Source of the DNA: an uncultured Oscillospiraceae bacterium
GTDB taxonomy: Bacteria; Bacillota; Clostridia; Oscillospirales; Oscillospiraceae
Assembly (NCBI GenBank): GCA_947625355.1
Contig: CANQOA010000019.1
Span: forward strand, 1-34,934
Direction: 5' to 3'
Length of the DNA stretch: 34,934 bases
This document shows, in pieces, positions 19,303 through 30,394 of the stretch. The number at the start of each line of letters is the position of its first letter. The stretch's first letter is position 1. Made by a program: the position numbers and the translations under genes. The notes beneath the pieces were generated by a model. That model did no database searches and was not told the origin of the DNA. It was given only the letters and a program-made list of their open reading frames with translations.

Positions 19303-20334
19303 ATGCTGTTTTTTGAGAGAGACATCGCCATCGATCTGGGCACCATGACCACGCTCATGTATGTGCGCGGCCGGGGCATACGCCTGCGGGAGTCCACCCT
19401 CGTGGCGCTGGACAGTACCAACGGGCGTCTGCTGCGCATCGGCGAGGAGGCCAAGAAGATGCTGGGCCGGACCCCGGCCAACATCGTGCCCATCAGCCCC
19501 ATCGCGGCGGGGGTCATCTCCGACTACGATATGACGGCCCAGATGCTTAAGGAGTTCATCAGCCGCATCACTTCCTTCAGCCTGTTCAAGCCGCGGGTGC
19601 TCATCTGCGTCCCCGGCTCCATCACGGGCGTGGAGGAGCGCGCGCTCATCGACGCGGCCATCGAGGCCGGCGCCCGGAAGGTCTATTTGAAGGAGGCGTC
19701 CCTCGCCACGGCCGTCGGCGCCGGTATCGACATCTCCAAGGCCGACGGCCACATGGTCGTGGACATCGGCGGCGGCACCACGGAGGTGGCGGTGGTATCC
19801 CTGGGCGGGGTGGTGGAGCAGGAGTCCATCAAGACCGCCGGCGCGTCCTTTGACGAGGCCATCGTCCGCTATATCCGCCGCAAGCATAACCTGCTCATCG
19901 GCACCCGGACGGCGGAGGAGCTGAAGCTCTCCATCGGCTGCGTCCATCCCCGGCCGGAGGTCACCTACGAAGAGGTGAAGGGCCGGTGCCTGGTAACGGG
20001 CCTGCCCCGGAGCGTCACCGTCAGCTCCGCCGACATGATCGAGGCCCTGGAGGAGCCCATGTCTCAGCTGATGGAGGCCATCCACACCGTGCTGGAGCGC
20101 ACGCCTCCGGAGCTGGTGGGAGACGTGTCCCAGAACGGCATCGTCCTGTCCGGCGGCGGCAGCCAGCTCTGGGGCCTGGACAAGCTGGTCACGGAAAAGA
20201 CCGGCATCGAGGCGGTGCTGGTGGACGACGCCCTCAGCTGTACCGCGTATGGCGCGGGGCGGATGCTCCAGAACCTGAACGACATGCAGGAGGGCATGAT
20301 CAATCTGGCCCGCCGCCGTCAGATGAAGGCATGA
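19303..20334 (+). CDS. mreB: MreB/Mbl-family actin-like protein
   Basis: A 343-residue actin-fold ATPase expected to polymerise along the membrane and steer cell-wall synthesis. The phosphate-1 loop is IAIDLGTMTTLMYV (MreB usually has DLGTANTL), the connect and phosphate-2 segments include DIGGGTTEVAVVSLGG, and the adenosine motif is LSGGGSQLWGLD. The N-terminal MLFFERD may serve as the membrane-binding amphipathic end. AGGAGG lies six bases before the ATG at 19303. It is not followed by mreC or mreD but ends at a terminator, so it looks like an Mbl-type paralogue rather than the main mre operon copy. Confidence 0.9.
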   Translation: MLFFERDIAIDLGTMTTLMYVRGRGIRLRESTLVALDSTNGRLLRIGEEAKKMLGRTPANIVPISPIAAGVISDYDMTAQMLKEFISRITSFSLFKPRVLICVPGSITGVEERALIDAAIEAGARKVYLKEASLATAVGAGIDISKADGHMVVDIGGGTTEVAVVSLGGVVEQESIKTAGASFDEAIVRYIRRKHNLLIGTRTAEELKLSIGCVHPRPEVTYEEVKGRCLVTGLPRSVTVSSADMIEALEEPMSQLMEAIHTVLERTPPELVGDVSQNGIVLSGGGSQLWGLDKLVTEKTGIEAVLVDDALSCTAYGAGRMLQNLNDMQEGMINLARRRQMKA

Positions 20335-20339
20335 AAAGA

Positions 20340-20371
20340 CCCGGGAGGCATTCGCGCCTCCCGGGCTTTTT
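20340..20371. terminator. Bidirectional intrinsic terminator
   Basis: A perfect 10-bp stem (20340-20349 with 20356-20365) with a 6-nt loop. CTTTTT follows on the plus strand and TCTTTT on the minus strand, so it can end both the mreB-type operon and the convergent hydrolase gene. Confidence 0.85.
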
Positions 20372-20381
20372 GCACATCTTT

Positions 20382-21311
20382 TTATAACTGCCGCTCCATC
20401 CAGTCCAGCACGTCGGCATAGACGCGGTCTTTGTCCGGCTCGTTGAGGATCTCGTGCCGGTCGTCGGGATAGAGCTTCACGGTCACGTCATGCATCCCGG
20501 CCTTGCGGAACGCCGCGGCCGCCCGCTCCACGCCCTTGCCCCAACTGCCCACCGGGTCTTTGGCCCCGGCGACGAACAGCACCGGCAGGTCCTTTTTCAT
20601 CTTCGCCAGGTGGCCGGCGTCGCCGATGATGGTGAGACCCTCCGCCATGTCACGCATGAGCCCCGCCGTGGCTGTGAAGCCGCACAGCGGGTCGGCGTTA
20701 TAGGCCCGGACCACCGCCGGGTCCCGGCTGATCCAGTCGTTGGGGCTCGTCGGGGACTCGATGCCCTTCAGATAGCTGCCGAAAGCGACCTTTTGCAGGG
20801 CAGGGCTGCGGTATTTGCCGCCATGGCGGCGGACCTCCCGGCCGGAGAGGAACCGTCCCATAGCGCAGACGGCCGGGCTCTGCCAGCCGGTGCCGGACAG
20901 CACGCATGCGGAAAAATCGTCCGGGTGCCAGCCCAGATAGGTCCGGGCGATGAAGCTGCCCATGCTGTGGCCGAACAGGATCAGCGGCACGCCGGGACAG
21001 TCCTCTTTCAACCTGTCCCGCAGGACCTTTTCGTCCTCCGTCAGGTGCTCCCAGCCCTTTTCCTCGGCGAACCATCCCAGCTCCGATTCGTCCCCGACGC
21101 TCCTGCCATGACCCAGATGGTCGTCGCCCGCCACGGCAAAGCCGCGCTCCGCCAGATACCGGGCGAAGGCGTCATAGCGGTCGATGTGCTCCGCCACGCC
21201 GTGCGCCAGCTGTACCGCCGCCCGGACGGGGCCGTCCGGCGTCCAGCGGCGGGCGCGGATGGTATGTACGCCGTCGGTGGAGGGAAATGTAAAATCCTCT
21301 GCCCGTACCAT
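20382..21311 (-). CDS. Alpha/beta hydrolase, monoacylglycerol lipase / lysophospholipase-like
   Basis: A 309-residue serine hydrolase of the Hydrolase_4 (PldB/monoglyceride lipase) group. The oxyanion motif LAHGVAEH lies at 35-42, the nucleophile Ser116 in GHSMG, Asp252 in GAKDPVG and His286 in DDRHEILNE complete the triad; the lid occupies about 150-200. There is no signal peptide. AGGAGGG lies about 10 bases before the ATG, and the promoter (21350-21378) overlaps the ribosome-site region of the divergent glpK. If it is a monoglyceride lipase, its product glycerol would feed glycerol kinase next door. Confidence 0.82.
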   Translation of the reverse strand: MVRAEDFTFPSTDGVHTIRARRWTPDGPVRAAVQLAHGVAEHIDRYDAFARYLAERGFAVAGDDHLGHGRSVGDESELGWFAEEKGWEHLTEDEKVLRDRLKEDCPGVPLILFGHSMGSFIARTYLGWHPDDFSACVLSGTGWQSPAVCAMGRFLSGREVRRHGGKYRSPALQKVAFGSYLKGIESPTSPNDWISRDPAVVRAYNADPLCGFTATAGLMRDMAEGLTIIGDAGHLAKMKKDLPVLFVAGAKDPVGSWGKGVERAAAAFRKAGMHDVTVKLYPDDRHEILNEPDKDRVYADVLDWMERQL

Positions 21312-21339
21312 AGAAAAACGCCCTCCTGTATGGTATAAT
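21311..21339 (+). promoter_or_regulatory. Promoter of glpK
   Basis: TAGAAA (21311-21316), 17 bp, then a perfect TATAAT (21334-21339). The -35 begins in the start codon of the divergent hydrolase. Confidence 0.55.
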
Positions 21340-21349
21340 TCGTGTATCC

Positions 21350-21378
21350 ATTTTACAATATTCCCATTTGTCCGTCAA
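21350..21378 (-). promoter_or_regulatory. Promoter of the lipase-like gene
   Basis: Reading leftwards, TTGACG (21373-21378), 17 bp, then TAAAAT (21350-21355). The RNAs of this promoter and of glpK overlap over about 30 bases. Confidence 0.6.
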
Positions 21379-21394
21379 CAAGGAGGCAGCTGCC

Positions 21395-22894
21395 ATGAAA
21401 GGCTACGTGATCGCTCTGGACCAGGGAACCACCAGCTCCCGCGCCATCATCTTCGATCAGCGGGGGAATATCGTCAGCCAGGCCCAATGCCCGTTCGAGC
21501 AGCATTATCCCAAGCCCGGCTGGGTAGAGCACGACCCCATGGACATCGTGGGCACCCAGTTCCACGCCCTGGGGGCGGCCTTTGAAAAGTCCGGCCTGTC
21601 CGCGGCGGACCTGGAGGCCATCGGCATCACCAACCAGCGGGAGACCGCCATCGTCTGGGACCGGGACACGGGGGAGCCGGTATACAACGCCATCGTCTGG
21701 CAATGCCGGCGCACCGCGCCGATGATCCGCAGATTGGAGCAGGAGGGCCTCAGCGACACCATCCGCCGCACCACGGGCCTGGTGCCGGACCCCTATTTCT
21801 CCGGCACGAAGATCCGCTGGATCCTGGATAACGTGCCCGGCGCCCGGGAAAAGGCTCAGGCAGGTCGGCTGCTGTTCGGCACGGTGGACTCCTGGCTCAT
21901 CTGGAACCTGACAGGGGAGCATGTGACGGACCCGTCCAACGCCTCCCGGACCATGCTCTTTGACATCCGAAAGCTCTGCTGGGACGAGCAGCTGTGCCGG
22001 GTGCTGGGCATCCCCATGGTCATGCTGCCGCGCGTTGTGCCCAATTCCGGCCGGTTCGGGACGGTGAAACGGGGCATCCCCGGTCTGGAGCGGCTGGAGG
22101 GCATCCCCATCTGCGGCGCGGCGGGCGATCAGCAGGCGGCGCTGCTGGGCCAGGGCTGCATCCTCCCGGGGCAGGGGAAAAACACCTATGGCACCGGCTG
22201 CTTCACCCTGATGAACGTGGGGGACACGGTCCCCGAGAGCGCCGGGGGCCTTCTCACCAGCGTGGGCTGGCAGGCAGGGGGCGCTGTCAGCTATGCCGTG
22301 GAGGGCAGCGTGTTCAACGCCGGCTCCTCCATCCAGTGGCTGCGGGACGAGCTGGGGCTCATCTCCACCGCCCACGAGTGCGATATCCTGGCCGCGTCCG
22401 TGCCGGACACCGGCGGGGTGTATATGGTCAGCGCCTTCACCGGCCTGGGGGCGCCCTGGTGGGACCCCTATGCCAGAGGCTCCCTGTCCGGCATCACCCG
22501 GGGCACCCGGCGGGAGCATATCTGCCGGGCGGTGCTGGAGGGCATCGCCTACCAGGTTGCGGACCTGCTGGAGGCCATGGAGACAGAGGGCGGCCACCGG
22601 CTGGACGTGCTGCGGGTGGACGGCGGCGCGTCGGTGTCGGACATCCTGATGCAGTTCCAGGCGGACATCCTGCAAAAGCCCATCGACCGGCCCCAGACCG
22701 TGGAGACCACCGCGCTGGGAGCGGCGTTCCTGGCGGGCCTCTCCGCCGGGGTGTGGACGGACATGGCCCAGGTCCGCGACCTGCGCGTGACCCAGCGGCG
22801 GTTCGAGCCGGCCATGGAGCCGGAGAGGGCGGCGCGCCTGATGGCCGGCTGGCACCGGGCCGTGGAGAGGGCCCGGGGCTGGGCAACGGAATAA
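21395..22894 (+). CDS. glpK: Glycerol kinase
   Basis: A 499-residue FGGY-family kinase that converts glycerol to sn-glycerol 3-phosphate using ATP. The N-terminal ATPase motif DQGTTSSRAI lies at 9-18, followed by the glycerol-contact segments GWVEHDP and ITNQRET; the second half has the adenine motif RVDGGASVSD and the FGGY signatures GTGCFTLMNVG and GLGAPWWDPYARG. Length is as usual. AAGGAGG lies eight bases before the ATG. There is no glpF or glpD beside it, so glycerol enters by another route or comes from lipid turnover, as the divergent lipase-like gene suggests. Confidence 0.96.
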   Translation: MKGYVIALDQGTTSSRAIIFDQRGNIVSQAQCPFEQHYPKPGWVEHDPMDIVGTQFHALGAAFEKSGLSAADLEAIGITNQRETAIVWDRDTGEPVYNAIVWQCRRTAPMIRRLEQEGLSDTIRRTTGLVPDPYFSGTKIRWILDNVPGAREKAQAGRLLFGTVDSWLIWNLTGEHVTDPSNASRTMLFDIRKLCWDEQLCRVLGIPMVMLPRVVPNSGRFGTVKRGIPGLERLEGIPICGAAGDQQAALLGQGCILPGQGKNTYGTGCFTLMNVGDTVPESAGGLLTSVGWQAGGAVSYAVEGSVFNAGSSIQWLRDELGLISTAHECDILAASVPDTGGVYMVSAFTGLGAPWWDPYARGSLSGITRGTRREHICRAVLEGIAYQVADLLEAMETEGGHRLDVLRVDGGASVSDILMQFQADILQKPIDRPQTVETTALGAAFLAGLSAGVWTDMAQVRDLRVTQRRFEPAMEPERAARLMAGWHRAVERARGWATE

Positions 22895-22903
22895 GGATAT
22901 GAT

Positions 22904-22947
22904 AAGCCCCGGAGAGGACTTCCTCTCCGGGGCTTTGCGCTTTTAAG
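22904..22947 (+). terminator. Terminator between glpK and gdhA
   Basis: A perfect 14-bp stem (22904-22917 with 22922-22935) with a four-base loop lies just after glpK. The T-run is displaced (GCGCTTTTAAG), so efficiency may be moderate. It also sits at the end of the convergent gdhA. Confidence 0.7.
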
Positions 22948-22953
22948 GGATGA

Positions 22954-25255
<2,302 letters not shown>

Positions 25256-25271
25256 ATGCGTCTGTCTGTGA

Positions 25272-25300
25272 TTGATTTCCTTTTTGTTCCGTGATAGAAT
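25272..25300 (+). promoter_or_regulatory. Promoter of the hybrid histidine kinase gene
   Basis: TTGATT (25272-25277), 17 bp, then TAGAAT (25295-25300); transcription would start about 50 bases before the ATG. Confidence 0.65.
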
Positions 25301-25355
25301 AACTGTGGGAAAGCAGCAGAAAAACTTTTGTGAGAGCAAGGAGAACGGGCCTTCG

Positions 25356-28289
25356 ATGAGAAAGCGTTTTGGGAGAGTCCTGCCGGTGGCCCTGGTGGGA
25401 GCGGTCGCCATCGCAGTCGTGCTGATCGGCATCGTCTACTTCCGGTTTATTTCCCTGCGAATCTATGAGGACAGCACCGGGCACCTGGAGGAGATATACA
25501 GCCAGGTGAACCGGGCCTTTGGCGCTTTCCTGGACCGAAACTGGGGCCTGCTGGACAGCTGCGACGAATACTTCACGCTCCTGTCAGACGCCGACGACCA
25601 GGTGGTCCGCGACTTTGTCGCCAGGAAAAAGGAATATTGGCGGTTCTCGGAGTTCTACTTCCTGTCCTCCGCGGATCAGACCTGCCTGACGCCCGAGGGC
25701 GAGGACGCCGGCATCCTGCTGGACGGCGCGTGGGACGACCTTGCGGCCCAGGGCGATCCCGTCATGGCCGGCTCCAAGCTGCCCAGCGGCAAGGAGATCA
25801 CCGTGTTCGCCGCCCCGGTACAGCCGGGGGAGTACAGCGGCTTTTCCTATGACGCCATCGCCGTCAGCTATACGAACGCGGACCTTGCCAGCTCCCTGAA
25901 TGTGAACGCCTTCTCCGGCAAGGCCAAGTGCTTCGTGATCCATGACGACGGCAGCGTGCTGCTGTCCACCCAGACCGGCGGCAATGTGTTCGCCAACTAT
26001 CTCGTCTATCTGCGGGCCGCCTCCGATCTGGACGAGCAGGCGCTGAGCGCCATCCAAAACGACTGGCACAACGGTACCTCCGGTCTGCTCCAATGCCAGA
26101 TCGGCGGGGTCAGCCACTGCATACTCTATCAGCCGATCGGCTATAAGGACTATACCATCCTGAGCGTGGTGCCGCAGAGCGCCGTCAGCGGCGGGTTCCT
26201 ATCCGTGCAGAAGGCCACCATGAACGTGCTGATCGTGATCTTCCTGCTGGTCGGGGCGTCGGCGCTCACGCTGATCCTGCTGCGCAACCGGAAGGTGTCC
26301 CGCCTCAACCGGCTGGAGCTGCAATATCGGGATCGGATGTTCGACGTGCTCTCCAGCAGCGTGGACGACATCTTTATCATGCTCAACGCTCAGGACCAGA
26401 ACGTGGAGTACATCAGCCCCAACATCCAGCGCCTTCTCGGCATCCCGGTGGAGGAGGCCCGAAAGGATATCCGCGTCATGGAAAAATGCGCGGTCGACTA
26501 TGACGTGGTGATCCCCAAGGCGGAGCTGGCCGCCATTCCCCTCAACGGCAACCGGTATTGGGAATGCGAGTACATGCACCAGGACACCGGCGAACGCCGC
26601 TGGTACCGGATGACCGTGTACCACATGAGCATCCAGGAGGTCCATAAATACATCATCGTTCTCAGCGACCGGACCCTGGAGCAGCAGATGAACCAGAAGC
26701 TCCAGGAGGCCCTCAACGCCGCCCAGAGCGCCAATGAGGCCAAGAGCAACTTCCTCAGCAATATGTCCCACGATATCCGCACTCCCATGAACGCCATCGT
26801 CGGGTTTTCCATGCTCCTGGAGAAGGACGCGGACGATCCCGACAAGGTCCGGGAGTATACCCGCAAGATCACCGCCTCCAGCCACCATCTGCTGAGCCTG
26901 ATCAACGACGTGTTGGACATGTCCAAGATCGAGAGCGGCAAGACCAGCCTCAACGTGGACCAGTTCAGCCTTCCCGAGGTATTGGAGGAACTGAACATCA
27001 TCCTCATGCCCCAGGCCAAGGCCAAGCACCAGAGCTTCACCATCCACGTCCAGGGCGCCCCCGCCGAGCAGATCGTCGGCGACAAGCTGCGGCTCAACCA
27101 GATCCTGATCAACCTGCTCTCCAATGCCATCAAGTACACGCCGGACGGGGGAAAGATCGAATTTCTGGTGAGCGAGCTGCCCTCCGCCGTGGAGCAATAC
27201 GCGAAGCTTCGCTTCACGGTCCGGGATAACGGCATCGGGATGAGCGAGGAATTCCAAAAGCACGTTTTTGCGCCCTTCAGCCGGGAGATCAGCTCTGTCA
27301 CCAATAAGATCCAGGGCACCGGTCTGGGCATGGCCATCACAAAGAATCTGGTGGACTTGATGGGCGGCATCATCCAGGTGGAGAGCCAGCCGGGGAAGGG
27401 GAGCACCTTCACGGTGGAGCTTTCCTTCGCGCTGCCGGAGCCGGAGGACGCGGAGCGGTGGTACCGCCACAAGGTCACTCGCATGCTGGCGGCGGACGAC
27501 GAGGAGCAGATCTGCCTGGATATCCGGGAGCTGATGAAGGACACCGGCGTGGACGTGGTCTGCGCCACGGGAGGGGCCGACGCCGTGGAGCAGGCGGTCC
27601 GGGCCCATGAGCGCGGCGAGGATTACGACGTGATCCTGCTGGACTGGAAAATGCCCGGCGTGAGCGGTGTGGAGGCCGCCCGCCGCATCCGCGAGCGCGT
27701 CGGACAGGGCGTCCCGATCCTCATCCTCACCTCCTACGACTGGAGCGATATCGAAACCGAGGCGCGCCAGGCGGGCATCGACGCGTTCATGCCCAAGCCC
27801 TTCTTCGCCACCACCTTCTGGAACACCGTCCGCCCGTTCTTTATGGACCATGCCCCGGCCCCGGAGGCGGCCGCCGAGGGCATGCAGGGCGTGATGGAAG
27901 GGCGGCTCTTCCTCATGGCGGAGGACAACGAGCTGAACGCGGAGATCCTCACGGAGATGCTGGACATGGAGGGCGCCCGATGCGAGCTGGCCCAGAACGG
28001 CCAGGAGGCGGTGGACCTATTCTTGCGGTCGGAGCCCGGTCATTACGACATGATCCTGATGGACGTACAAATGCCCGTGATGAACGGCTATGAGGCCACC
28101 CGCCGCATCCGCGCCAGCGGCCACCCCGAGGCAAAGACCATCCCCATCGTGGCCATGACGGCCAACACCTTTGCCGAGGACGTCCGCAACGCCATGGACG
28201 CCGGGATGGACGGCCACCTGGCCAAGCCCATCGATATGGCGGCCGTGCGGGAGACGGTGGGACGGCTGCTGCGGAAGAAAGAGACCTGA
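25356..28289 (+). CDS. Hybrid sensor histidine kinase with two receiver domains
   Basis: A 977-residue membrane sensor. TM1 is about 10-33, a Cache-like extracellular sensor about 35-285, and TM2 about 289-309. A PAS domain (about 325-440) leads to the HisKA dimer (phosphoacceptor His472 in SNMSHDIRTPMN) and the ATPase domain (N box LNQILINLLSNAIKY, G boxes DNGIGMS and GTGLGMA). Two receiver domains follow, with phospho-Asp763 (LLDWKMPG) and Asp903 (LMDVQMP); the Lys residues KPF and KPI are present, so both look active. No DNA-binding output is fused and no separate regulator lies nearby. I start at 25356 behind AAGGAG; the frame is open upstream to 25272. A lipoprotein gene follows 57 bases on. 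Confidence 0.92.
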   Translation: MRKRFGRVLPVALVGAVAIAVVLIGIVYFRFISLRIYEDSTGHLEEIYSQVNRAFGAFLDRNWGLLDSCDEYFTLLSDADDQVVRDFVARKKEYWRFSEFYFLSSADQTCLTPEGEDAGILLDGAWDDLAAQGDPVMAGSKLPSGKEITVFAAPVQPGEYSGFSYDAIAVSYTNADLASSLNVNAFSGKAKCFVIHDDGSVLLSTQTGGNVFANYLVYLRAASDLDEQALSAIQNDWHNGTSGLLQCQIGGVSHCILYQPIGYKDYTILSVVPQSAVSGGFLSVQKATMNVLIVIFLLVGASALTLILLRNRKVSRLNRLELQYRDRMFDVLSSSVDDIFIMLNAQDQNVEYISPNIQRLLGIPVEEARKDIRVMEKCAVDYDVVIPKAELAAIPLNGNRYWECEYMHQDTGERRWYRMTVYHMSIQEVHKYIIVLSDRTLEQQMNQKLQEALNAAQSANEAKSNFLSNMSHDIRTPMNAIVGFSMLLEKDADDPDKVREYTRKITASSHHLLSLINDVLDMSKIESGKTSLNVDQFSLPEVLEELNIILMPQAKAKHQSFTIHVQGAPAEQIVGDKLRLNQILINLLSNAIKYTPDGGKIEFLVSELPSAVEQYAKLRFTVRDNGIGMSEEFQKHVFAPFSREISSVTNKIQGTGLGMAITKNLVDLMGGIIQVESQPGKGSTFTVELSFALPEPEDAERWYRHKVTRMLAADDEEQICLDIRELMKDTGVDVVCATGGADAVEQAVRAHERGEDYDVILLDWKMPGVSGVEAARRIRERVGQGVPILILTSYDWSDIETEARQAGIDAFMPKPFFATTFWNTVRPFFMDHAPAPEAAAEGMQGVMEGRLFLMAEDNELNAEILTEMLDMEGARCELAQNGQEAVDLFLRSEPGHYDMILMDVQMPVMNGYEATRRIRASGHPEAKTIPIVAMTANTFAEDVRNAMDAGMDGHLAKPIDMAAVRETVGRLLRKKET

Positions 28290-28346
28290 TCCCGCGCCCG
28301 CTGCCGGGCGGGTTTCCCAATACAGAGCGAAGAAGGAGATGACCGG

Positions 28347-29660
28347 ATGAGAAGGCGGATATCTCTGCTGGCGGCGATGCTCGCGCTGGCAGTCCTGCTG
28401 ACGGCCTGCGGCGGCACGCAGCAGGCCAGCGACCCCGATCACGTCACCCTGACGGTGATGGGAAAGCGGACCGACCTGGAAAAGAGCTATATGACCAGCA
28501 TTTTCGACCTCTACGAAAAGACCACCGGGAACGAGCTGCACATCATCGCCTATGAGGACTCCGCGTTCGAGCAGACCGCTGCCGAGCAGTTCGCCCAGGG
28601 CAACGTGCCAGACGTGTTCCTGCACTTCCACAACGCGGATCTGAGCCGTTTTGACATAGCCGGCAATTTCTATATGCTCAACGAAGAGCCCTGGGCGGAC
28701 GATCTGACGGACAGCGCCCGGGCCTACTGCCAGAATGGGGAGGGAGAGCTGCTCGGCCTGCCGTTTTGGGAGAGCTCCGTTTCCGGCTGCTATTACAATA
28801 AGACCATCCTGGACGGCCTGGGACTCAAGCCCGCCAATACCCAGGCGGAGTTCGACATGCTCTGCCAGGCCCTGGCCGATATCGACTATACGCCCATCTG
28901 CTGGCCCGCCAACGGCTGCACCTGGATGTTCCAGTTCGGCCTCGATCCGGTGTTCGCGGACGATCCCTCTCTGCTGGAGGCTCTGAACCGCAACGAGCTC
29001 CACTATGCCGACATCCCGGCGGTGGAGGATATGGCCCGCTGGATCACCGACGCCGCCCGAAAGGGCTGGTTCGGCCCCAGCTATCTGGACACCGGATGGG
29101 GAGAGATCAGCACTGCCCTCAGCTCCGGCGAGGCGGTCATGACCTTCATCTGGGACACCTGGTTCTATACGGATTTCGCGGCGGACGGCCAGTATACCAA
29201 AGAAGATTTCGCCCTGATGCCTGTGTTCATGAATACGGCCGACAGCGGCTCCTACGAGGGCGGCAACCTCAATATGATGATGGTCAACAAGAACAGCCCC
29301 CGTCTGGAAACGGCGCTGGAGTTTCTCTCCTTCTGCGCCGCGCCGGAAAACTATAACGTCGCCTTTGACGGGATCTCCACCGTCAGCTGCTTCAAAGGTC
29401 AGACCACCAACATCCAGTCTCATATGGTGACGGACGCGCAGGTCTCCATCGCCGCCAACGAGCGGGTCTCCACCGCCGCCACCAAGATCGTCGGCTACAG
29501 CGCGGACGACGTGGCCCGCGCCTTTGACAGCGCGTTCCGCGGCGAAACGGACGCGGCCGGCTGCGTGCAGCTCATGGACGAATACCGCGTGATCGAGGCC
29601 GGCTCCCAGGGCGCGGCCGGGTTCCCGACACCGCCGGCCGGGGGCGCCGGCGGAGACTGA
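28347..29660 (+). CDS. Orphan extracellular solute-binding lipoprotein (family 1)
   Basis: A 437-residue secreted lipoprotein. The signal peptide has an RRR n-region and a hydrophobic core, with the lipobox LLTAC and lipidated Cys21. The mature protein opens VTLTVMGKRTDLEKSYMTSIFDLYEKTTG, and later GLPFWESSVSGCYYNKTILDGLGL, the typical lobe pattern of family 1 sugar-binding proteins. A low-complexity PTPPAGGAGGD tail ends it. AAGGAG lies eight bases before the ATG. No permease or ATPase gene lies on either side; instead it follows a hybrid histidine kinase. It may present a ligand to that sensor or serve a transporter elsewhere. A small hairpin (28295-28310) lies between the two genes. Confidence 0.88.
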   Translation: MRRRISLLAAMLALAVLLTACGGTQQASDPDHVTLTVMGKRTDLEKSYMTSIFDLYEKTTGNELHIIAYEDSAFEQTAAEQFAQGNVPDVFLHFHNADLSRFDIAGNFYMLNEEPWADDLTDSARAYCQNGEGELLGLPFWESSVSGCYYNKTILDGLGLKPANTQAEFDMLCQALADIDYTPICWPANGCTWMFQFGLDPVFADDPSLLEALNRNELHYADIPAVEDMARWITDAARKGWFGPSYLDTGWGEISTALSSGEAVMTFIWDTWFYTDFAADGQYTKEDFALMPVFMNTADSGSYEGGNLNMMMVNKNSPRLETALEFLSFCAAPENYNVAFDGISTVSCFKGQTTNIQSHMVTDAQVSIAANERVSTAATKIVGYSADDVARAFDSAFRGETDAAGCVQLMDEYRVIEAGSQGAAGFPTPPAGGAGGD

Positions 29661-29698
29661 CCGCCGCGCCGCGCAAAAAGTCGAATCAGGACAAACCG

Positions 29699-29743
29699 GG
29701 AAAGCATAGTCTGCTCACGGAGGTGATGACGGCTATGCTTTCC
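29699..29743 (+). promoter_or_regulatory. Perfect 11-bp inverted repeat around the sigK ribosome site and start
   Basis: GGAAAGCATAG (29699-29709) is repeated as its exact complement CTATGCTTTCC (29733-29743). The 23-base loop holds GGAGG (29719-29723), and the start codon 29735-29737 lies in the 3' arm. In RNA this would hide the start; in DNA it could be an operator. CATAGTCT (29704-29711) weakly recalls a sigma-E -10 element. Confidence 0.6.
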
Positions 29744-30394
29744 GCCACTTTTATGCTGCTGCTCTCCAGCGCGCTGCTGATGCTGCGACTGGGGGACAAC
29801 GCCTCGTCCTTTCCCCGTCCGCTGAAGCCCCAGGAGGAGCAGCAGTACATCGAGCGGGCCATCCAGGGGGATCTGGAAGCCCGGAACACGCTCATCGAAC
29901 ATAACCTGCGCCTGGTGATGCATATCATCAAGAAATACTACACCACCAGCGCCGACGCCGAGGACCTGGTGTCCATCGGCACCATCGGCCTGATCAAGGG
30001 CGTTTCCACATACCGGCCCGACAAGGGCGTGCGCCTGGCCACCTATGCCTCCAAGTGTATCGAAAACGAGATCCTCATGCACTTCCGCGGCCAAAAAAAG
30101 ACCGCCGGGGACGTATCGCTGTCCGACGCGCTGGACGCGGACGGAGAGGGGGAGGGGCTAGCGCTGCTGGACACCATCTCCTGCGATCAGGATATGCTGG
30201 AAGAGCTGTCCCGCATGGAGGCGGCGGAGCATGTCCGCAAGGCCGTGGCGACCGTACTGGCGGGGCGGGAGGCGGAGGTCATCCGTCTGCGCTACGGCCT
30301 GGACGGCAGCCCGCCCATGCCCCAGCGGGAGGTGGCCGCCCGCATCGGCATCTCCCGGTCCTATGTATCACGCCGCTGTAATTGTAAGTCATGA
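29735..30394 (+). CDS. sigK: Pro-sigma-K, interrupted in region 4.2 (3' end missing)
   Basis: The late mother-cell sporulation sigma factor. The first roughly 20 residues are a hydrophobic pro-sequence, as removed by SpoIVFB in Bacillus, and PRPLKPQEEQQYIERAIQGD begins the mature protein. Region 2 is intact (LIEHNLRLVMHIIKKY, EDLVSIGTIGLIKGV, LATYASKCIENEI). Region 4 reads normally (REAEVIRLRYGLD, REVAARIGISRSYVSR) up to Arg213 at 30371-30373; relatives continue with IEK-type residues and about 20-30 more. Here six unrelated codons and a TGA follow. The lost end is part of the -35-binding helix, so this copy should be inactive unless the inserted DNA is removed. I prefer ATG 29735; ATG 29726 is only two bases from GGAGG. 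Confidence 0.88.
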   Translation: MLSATFMLLLSSALLMLRLGDNASSFPRPLKPQEEQQYIERAIQGDLEARNTLIEHNLRLVMHIIKKYYTTSADAEDLVSIGTIGLIKGVSTYRPDKGVRLATYASKCIENEILMHFRGQKKTAGDVSLSDALDADGEGEGLALLDTISCDQDMLEELSRMEAAEHVRKAVATVLAGREAEVIRLRYGLDGSPPMPQREVAARIGISRSYVSRRCNCKS

